Source of the DNA: Ostrinia nubilalis
Taxonomy: Eukaryota; Arthropoda; Insecta; Lepidoptera; Crambidae
Length of the DNA stretch: 64,000 nucleotides
Assembly: GCF_963855985.1 (NCBI RefSeq)
Contig: NC_087097.1
Location: forward strand, 4,745,001-4,809,000
Reading direction: 5' to 3'
The notes under the pieces were generated by a model, which saw only the letters and a program-made list of their open reading frames with translations, made no database searches and was not told the DNA's origin. A program made the position numbers and the translations under genes. This document shows positions 56,589 to 64,000 of the stretch, piece by piece. How positions within the stretch are numbered: the first letter of the stretch is position 1; the number at the start of each line of letters is the position of its first letter.

Positions 56589-59500
56589 GACACAAAATAA
56601 TACTCGAGTTACGTAAAGTAAAAAGTCATTTATTGCCACTAAAATATTTAAGGTTGTTATAACGGCTGCTGCACTATAATCTGTCTTTGCCTCGCCTTAA
56701 CACAAGTTTTACAAAACTGCTATTCCCAATAAAGGATTGTAACGCACGAGATGCGATCCTATTTCCGATCTTGGTAGCTCTCCCGATCAAAGATAATACG
56801 ATAGAGAATAATAGAAAGTAATAAAAACCACCGGTTATATGGGCATTTTTTGGAGAAATTTATCAAATAACCAAAAAAACACGAATTTTTAAGCAGATTT
56901 TTTTTTAAAAAGTATCATTTTTTATTATTTGTTGGCATTTTTTGTGTATTTTATGTATTATTTTAGTATTGCTTGTTATTTTGCATTATTACTGTTTTTA
57001 TTTTATCAAGATATACCGCTTAGTTTAAAAGTTATTACGTTTTCTTTATAACAAGTAATTGGAAGAAAAAAATTTCTATAATTTTTTTTAAAAAAATCTC
57101 AAAAAATTTTTGACCTCTTTTTTGTCGATAAAAATAGGTCTAGTTTCATCTATTTATCACACTGTATTTCAGAACATCTAATAAATACAGACTATCTGTG
57201 AGGCAATCATCTATAATTATTATTCACGGAAAAATTGTATTCAATTAGGTCCATGAAAGCCAGGTAGGTATTTTCATTAAGCCCCGAATGTATTTACGTA
57301 CGTGAATTTGAAATGCCAACATTTGCCGACAATTTTTTGAATTAGACAGGGTTCCATTAATTTTAACGTTGCAACCTAACGATTGAGAACAAAAACATGT
57401 GGAGTATTTATTTACACAAAAAATATATTATATTTTTTTAAAACCGAATACTGTTTTGTGAATATCTGCAATGATTTGTAACGATCGGTTGTTTTTTCAC
57501 AGTTAAAAAAAGAATCCGCCAATTCAAAGTCACAATTGATTCCCAGGGCTCCGGCACCGTTGCCGCTGTGAACTAATCCGTTCGAAATTCAAACTACAGA
57601 TCACCAGATTTAATTGTTCCAATTTATCAGCTCACACGTTTTATTCAAAACCAGCTGATTTCACGAGTACGCCTAATTAATTTTAGGCGGTGCCAGTAAC
57701 AAAACGGTGCGCAATTTCAAAACCGTTTTAATTTTAATTGCTTACATAAAAAAACGAATCAAGTGTTTTAGCTGGCGGTGCTCAACAAACAGATGGAAAA
57801 ACAATTAAATCGCAAAAAAGGTAATCGACTAACCACTCCACGCACTCCGCTGTCCGCATTTATAAGTGTATTGAAAAAAAGATCGGGACAAGCTTTAATG
57901 TACGTGATTCCGCATTTTAATTCGCGGGTAATGTCTGTACATCTCCCTTTTTGAATGTTTATTGCTATAGGACTTTTTTCTTGGTCATTATTAAGTGCAA
58001 ACGCATAAAGCGGGTCGTCGGTGTGCATACGATCGCGCGTTTTGCATCGTAACTCGGGGACCAAGACCGCATCCAATCGGTCTATTATTTTATTTATACT
58101 ATTGCCCCTACCCTATAGTAAATATTCATCGGTGGATAATTGGATTTTCTGTTTTGATATATCGTAAATAGTATTGTTGTGCCGGTTTATGTCTCGATTG
58201 ACAGGTAGTCAATATTGTCCATGACAATATATTGTATTACTTCAGTCGGTTGATTTAATATTTCGATTGTTTACAGGCGTAGAAACTAGTATAGATGATG
58301 GCATAAAGCATAACTGTGGCATCTTATTATTTTTTTTTGTAATAAAAGCAATTTTCAAAATCAAAATCAAAATGTTTAGTCTTAACATCAGACTGTTAGA
58401 TACTTAAACCAATTTGGACAAGATCTGTTTTATATTGACCAATGGAGAATTGAACCCAGGAGCTTTAAGTTCTAACCAGCAAATAAACCAGTTCTAACTG
58501 AAAATCTGCAGGAATTCGATAATTTTAATTTCAAATCTCGTTTAATTTCTCGTAAGTGTACTCTAATAATAAATAATAAACTTAAACACTATTGCGAAAG
58601 TTGTTTCCTGTCACACACGAGGCTAATTAAAACCGCAATATCTCTAAATAATCATTAATAACGAACATTAATTTTGAGAAATATACCAACATTCAAGAAT
58701 TTGCAGTAATTAAATGAACACTGTTTAGTTAGTTCGGTAATGAATCAAATCAAATTATGTAGCTCTACATATTTTATTAACTTTTTCACATTTCACGGTC
58801 TTGAAACCGAGTGTGACACAAACAGTAATTAAAACTCCTTTTAATAAATGAGTAAAAAGTTTAAAATCACATAAAAAACAAATCCTCGTTTTACAATGAT
58901 ATATTTTGAACCTTCAAATTCAAATTGAAAGCAATGGTGTTCGAAATTTGAATAATTTTACAATAAATATTCTATATCACTTTCTATGTCACCAGGATTT
59001 AGCTCACTTTTTTAAATTTAAAACAACGGCATTCCATTATCAAAACCTGATTCCGAATTAGACGGCCAGAATCATGTGCTAATCGCAGGGCTAGCAACAG
59101 TCGCGACGCGAGACTGACAAACGACTTTGATCAATCATGTCCGCCTTCACGGACAACCCTGCCGGCGTAAAATATTTGCGCCAACCCTAGCTTGGAGGCG
59201 CCCCCATTCACAGCTGTTAAATTTAACGTAAACGATTTTAAACCTTGTTTCATGATGTTAGAGTCAGTTTTAAAGTTGCGATACTGTTTGGTTTGAGAAA
59301 GATAATAAGTTTGTTTACTGTTGGTTCGCGGAGTGTTGAAAAGGATTGTTCATTTTTTCTGTTTCAAAAGTATGTTTAGGCACTTACAGTAGATGCTAAT
59401 AATTAGTACTAAAAGAGATTCTATCAATTACGATATTATATGAAACAGTTTCTAATTGGCATTGGTTTTGCGTAATATTACTTTCTCGTACATTACTAGA

Positions 59501-60753
59501 CCAACAAATAAATGTTGATCAAAGTTTTAACTTTTAACTCAAAGATTTTTTACACACTAGCACGATCAGCTCACAACAACCGCAAGAGTGATCCCCAAAA
59601 AAAACTAACAAAACACTGCCATCCTTTTCACACCACCCGACTTTTTATGTTTCCATCTCTGTCCTTATTAAATCTGAGTCCAATATAATCTGGGAGAAAC
59701 GATTACTTTTTTCTCCTTTTGCTTCCCAATGTTAGTATTCTTCCTACGTTAATAATTAAGAACTGCATTTATTAATTCGGAATTCATCTGACCAAACAGC
59801 ATTTGTTTGTTCATTTAAGATTTTCGCATAACGGAATGTTGAAGAGAAATAAATCGACGCTAATTACAGTTATTGTATCGAAATGCGCGGGAAAACGTTC
59901 GAAAAATAATTGAAAAGCGCGCCAAATATTAAAACAAAGGAATAACGCCTGCAACATAACTTTGCAAGAATGTTCCAGATCTCCGCTTCATTGTTATGTT
60001 ATGTAAGTTCGCACAATGTCGCCGATTTTTGACCTTTATTGTAGTGTTTCTTCGACTGATTTTAAACTGTATATTAATCCTTCAAGCTCCGCGAATCTAG
60101 ACACAATAGATAATCAATTGTTATGACATTAATTAATGCCGTCTGGGACTCAATCGGTTAAGGATAAAAAGTGCAAATTCCACAAAACATATTCGTTAAA
60201 TTGACGTTAAGTCGACTGTAAACATTTTGATTTTTTCAGGATTTAATTAACTAATAAATATTTATGTTTTATGAATTTCCTAGCTTATGCAGTCTCCATC
60301 AGCCTAAACATTTACTGTAAATTAGAGGTAATACCAATTCCATACCGTTTCCGCAGTTCGTAATACTAATAACGATACACACTGCCTAATTTTACCAGGA
60401 AATGTATTAATATCTCACGCGTGTCGCGCTAAGAAGGCAAATGTTTGGTAATTAGCAAGCTTACAGTAATTAGTTGCTTTCACTAATATAATTATCGTTG
60501 CAAGTCATGACTGCACAATCATTTCAAATGAGTCTCTCAATTCCAAAACTAAAGCTAATTTTCCGAGAAAATAACTGGGCATTTGTAACGGTATAGGTAC
60601 CAGTTGGACATCTACCTTTTTTTTTAAGATTTCAAGCCTAATGCACGTTTGATATTCTAACTAAATAACTAATTATTCCCGTTAATCAGGGGTTATTAGA
60701 TCAAGAGATCAGCGTGGAATAAACTTACAAGTAGGTTGTAGTTTTAGAATTGT
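56589..60753. other. Long AT-rich non-coding stretch
   Basis: No gene is supported. The frame 57768-58076 (-, 102 codons) has no recognised domain. 56870-57110 is extremely A/T-rich. A GC-richer island lies at 59090-59210. 58430-58500 has a GAATTGAACCCAGGAGC motif that recalls a decayed tRNA-like B-box region, but no full SINE can be built. Confidence 0.45.
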
Positions 60754-60838
60754 ACCTGGTGTCAAGTGAGATGCAGTCTAGGATGGAACATAATATCTGC
60801 CCTGTAATTGCCTGTCTATTCACTTACTTACTTTTCTA
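60754..60838 (-). mobile_element. Retroelement 3' tail, poly-A family (copy 4, partial)
   Basis: CCTGGTGTCAAGTGAGATGC, AGTCTAGGATGG, CTGCCCTGTAA and CTATTCACT match the other copies. No poly-A tract is preserved. Confidence 0.65.
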
Positions 60839-63800
60839 AAAATGTGAAACGATCTTCAAGTAAATTGTAGTGTATACTTTTCGTACTGTAAAACTACTGT
60901 TGCAAACAAAACCTACCTACAAAAAAGTATACAATTTACAATGGCCAAATCACACCTACCCCGGGCCTAATCAAATGCAAACTTCACGCGGAAAGCCACA
61001 GAGCAGAGTGCGCTATAACTCCGTAATTTACAAGCCAATTAAAATAAAAAATGGGATGCACCCCGCCGCCACCCCTTTAATTATGATTTTTTGCATTTTT
61101 TAATGATAATAAATTTGCAGTGCAGCGACATTATGCCCGAGTGACTGTTAACACCTCACACCATGGTGGTTGCGATTACCATCGAAATTGACCCGGTGCG
61201 CTCATGGGTTTAGAATGTTGGCGGTGCAAACATTACAGGCTAATGTAAAAGTCAATTAGAAGACCGCAGACTAGTCTATGTTGATCCAGACGGGGGTTTG
61301 ACAATGCTGTTGACAAATTGACACTGAAGGGGTGAAGTTGCTCTTATCTGACACTTGAATTTTAGGACAACCTATACAAAACGACCAAATTATATTGAGC
61401 TGCATTCACAATCAGTGCTGCTAGGGATTATTTACTTATTTCATATGTTTTTTTTTAATATGAAACCACTTAGCTAACCCTTCATTTAGGTACTGGGCGA
61501 TTCATCATTCCAGCATCATTAAAGCAAACATCGTTGTACTAAAAAAATATTTTACAGATTACGTTAAACCAGATATTCGTATAAACAGAAAACCCATAAA
61601 CATTTGCAAAACCCGAACGCATCCCACTAACCGCTAATTAATAATCAAGATCGCCTGAACGTCAAAAGGAGACGTATAACTATCCAGGCAATCGCATACG
61701 AGCGGCGGCTTACAAAAAAACCGCCTAGTTAATGAAAAAAACTACACGCAGTCAATATTTGATGAGAGGCAATTTGAATGCTTCCACTTGTAGACATCGC
61801 ATAGTTCGATCCGCTACCGTGTTGCTGGCCGAATACGCGAGTACGTGTCCGCCGCGCCGCCCAAAAAAGAAAAAAGCAAGAAAATAAAAATGGCGAACGC
61901 GCGTGTGTGCGTCGAAAAAATGCAGATATAATGCGAGTAATAATAATAATAATAGGCGATCGGCCGCCGCGCCACCCGCCCCCACCCAATTTTCATTCAA
62001 ATTGTGCTTGGTTTTTTTTAACTAGTTTCCCACCGATATTTTTTCGGGATTCCCATTAGCAATGCGACTGTCGGGATGGCCGGTCGCGTTGTCCAGTTTG
62101 AATAAGTGCTTTGTGAGCGCTTTTCTCTGCATGTTGTCGCTCTGATTTTATTAAATGTTGAATAGATTTTTCATTGGGTTAACGCTTTCTCTTTTTGAAG
62201 ATGCATGCAAAACTAATACTGAAAGTTTATTTTTTAAGATGTTTAGTATTTTCTTAAGATCTCTATCTCCTTAACAGATTTCTTTAACTTGATATTATAT
62301 TATCACAACAATCTCCTTAATTCTAAACATCTAAGACGTCTTTGATGACGTCACAACTATAACGGCAAGTAACTCCTGACGTCACCGATCCATCGCAGCA
62401 TATCCAGACCCCGGCACTAAAGCCAATCCGAACTCTTATTTTATTCTTTTCTAAGTCTTGGTTTATTTGCAACTCGGTTCGGTCGAGCCATCCTCTTTGT
62501 AAACGAATTGTGTCAAGGTCCTTACGTTCTCTAATATAGAGCTCAAATTCTCAGCGTCGGACTCCGACAAGCTTTCAAAGAAAGTGAAACAAGTCGTTAA
62601 CCCTAACCTTGCGGGCGGGAAAATTGTTTTCCTAATACCCTAATAATATTTCGAAAGATTAGGGAAATTTCAGCAATTCAAACGTGAGGATCGTTTTATG
62701 AAACTTTAATTAGGCCAGCTCGATTAACAAGGCACATGTTTAATTTCGTACACACGAAAAAAGCAAACTCCCAACAACCGAGCGGAATAGAACAGAATAA
62801 AAGCGCACGTTTCCACGACACGTACGACATGACATTCAATTTAAACTCGGACGACGGACCACGCGTTCAATAATTAACATAATGTACTTTTTCTCCTTTT
62901 TGCACTTTCCGTTTGACACTCCATCACTCATGGAAATTCCATTTTCAATGCTGCTATATGAGGGGTGGGGTGCGCGAGGTGGTCTTTGCATCCGCGCAAT
63001 GGACATGGCGGTTTTGGGGGAGAGGGGTGGTCGAAAAAAAGATTGTTAAAAAGGCTGGCCCCCGCAGCGGCGGTGTGTGAGTGCGTGTGGGTAAAAAAAG
63101 CGTTCACTAATCGATACTATAGATTCTGAGGCAAGTAGGTTGCGGCGGTGCCCCGGCGATTGGTCGGCACCGAATCGTTTCGCGTTTTTTCGCGGAGCTC
63201 TAACGAAGCGGCGAATGTTTAGTCTTTCGGCGGAGCGAGGGCCTTTTGAGCCGCTCGTCCTTTTGCCTCTAACTCTACGGCCAACACTTGACATCGAGCG
63301 CGCTCATTCGCACTTAACTTTGTCCTCGTTTTTGTTATTTAAATTCTCTATGCCCGTGGTATCTTGAGGGCCCTCTAGAGCATTCCCGCGTTGAAGGGTT
63401 AAACTTTAAAACGCTAAATTAAGAGCTAACATTTAAATTCGATATAATTTGATACTATAAACTCGCATTATGTGCAATAAATAGTAACTAGAGACAGACT
63501 AATCTCATCTGTAAATTAATAATATTTTGGCTTGACAAATGCTATCATTAGATATCGTCTTAAACATTATTTACTATGGATTTCGGAGAAAATCTGGAAT
63601 ATTATTTAAGCCAGAAATCACTATAGTTGGCGGGTTATAAATCAGGACAAATGAGACTCAACAAATTCTTGATAAAATTCGTTATATTCAATGCTTTCGT
63701 ATCGTAAGAGTTGGACCTTTTCTTGAGATCATGATTTCTCAAGACTGCATAGCCACTAAAACGTTACTAGCTTCTTTTATTTTCTCGCATATTTTCGGAA

Positions 63801-64000
63801 CAATTTACTTTCTGTTTTAGAGATGACTAGAATGTAGCGTAGGTTTAAAAATAAGTACCCTTCGGCTTAAACTAAAATAGAAAGACACGGGTCTTAACGC
63901 TTCGGCTTTTACAAATTTTCAGCTCCACTCATGAAGTGACGTCATGAGTCATTGATTTACTCACCCTCAATAGTAAACACTTGAATGAGGGGATGATTGT
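60839..64000. other. Non-coding stretch with CG-rich islands
   Basis: No exon is recognised. CG-rich islands lie at 61800-62110 (with a TAA microsatellite at about 61938-61955) and 62930-63380. The latter has an inverted CCAAT box (GCGATTGGTCGG near 63157-63168) and many CpGs, so it is the best promoter-like candidate in the window. No ORF with a recognisable domain follows. Frames at 63046-63294 (-) and 63140-63367 (+) overlap on opposite strands and are probably composition effects. Confidence 0.45.

Noticed and set aside
57768..58076. 102-codon minus-strand frame
   Set aside because: No family recognised, no supporting context.
58425..58510. SINE with B-box-like GAATTGAACCCAGGAGC
   Set aside because: No A-box at the right spacing and no tail; too short to support.

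Overview
The window looks like non-coding nuclear DNA from a lepidopteran insect (moth or butterfly). No complete host gene can be supported. The long open reading frames are two LTR-retrotransposon ORFs; every other open stretch is short, unrecognised, or lies on repeats. The lepidopteran assignment rests on the repeats: Helitron ends with a hairpin followed by CTAG, RTE-type LINE 3' ends with short tandem-repeat tails, a tRNA-headed SINE ending in a TTA-rich tail, an insect BEL/Pao element, and AT-rich DNA broken by short CG-rich islands. This is inference from family resemblance; I ran no search.

Layout. 1-6.3 kb: AT-rich DNA with a non-autonomous Helitron (1584-1828), a local 130-bp duplication, an RTE 3' end, a PIF/Harbinger-like MITE (4723-4840) and a decayed LINE C-terminus. 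6296-10684: a complete, apparently intact Ty1/copia element on the minus strand, with identical 169-bp LTRs, a tRNA-iMet-type primer site, a polypurine tract, one 1315-codon gag-pol ORF and a 5-bp target duplication. 10.7-38.5 kb: a long gene-free stretch with scattered MITEs, short direct duplications, LINE tails and a SINE. 38.5-40.4 kb: a composite region bracketed by inverted arms of repeated CATAA/TTATG motifs, holding a poly-A retroelement tail, a GCAAGCAT minisatellite and a GC-rich palindrome, and followed by an RTE 3' end. 41.04-42.9 kb: an irregular satellite-like array with units of about 320-380 bp. 43883-48267: a BEL/Pao element on the minus strand with near-identical 276-bp LTRs and a 5-bp target duplication; its gag and protease are intact but most of pol is missing. 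48.3-51.9 kb: dispersed repeats, a Helitron, a 30-bp Helitron-like remnant, four 121-bp tandem units and a near-perfect long inverted repeat. 55278-56306: a hAT-like element with 8-bp target duplications, followed by a small MITE. 56.6-64 kb: AT-rich DNA with a few CG-rich islands that could be promoters or enhancers.

There is no operon or pathway here. The functional content is transposition machinery: the copia element appears self-sufficient, whereas the BEL element could supply Gag and protease but would need reverse transcriptase, RNase H and integrase from elsewhere. The MITEs, hAT-like element, Helitrons and SINE carry no visible proteins and would depend on enzymes encoded elsewhere. 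The least explained structures are the 41-43 kb array, the near-perfect inverted repeat at 51.4-51.7 kb, the CATAA/TTATG-bracketed unit, and several pairs of similar short non-coding segments.
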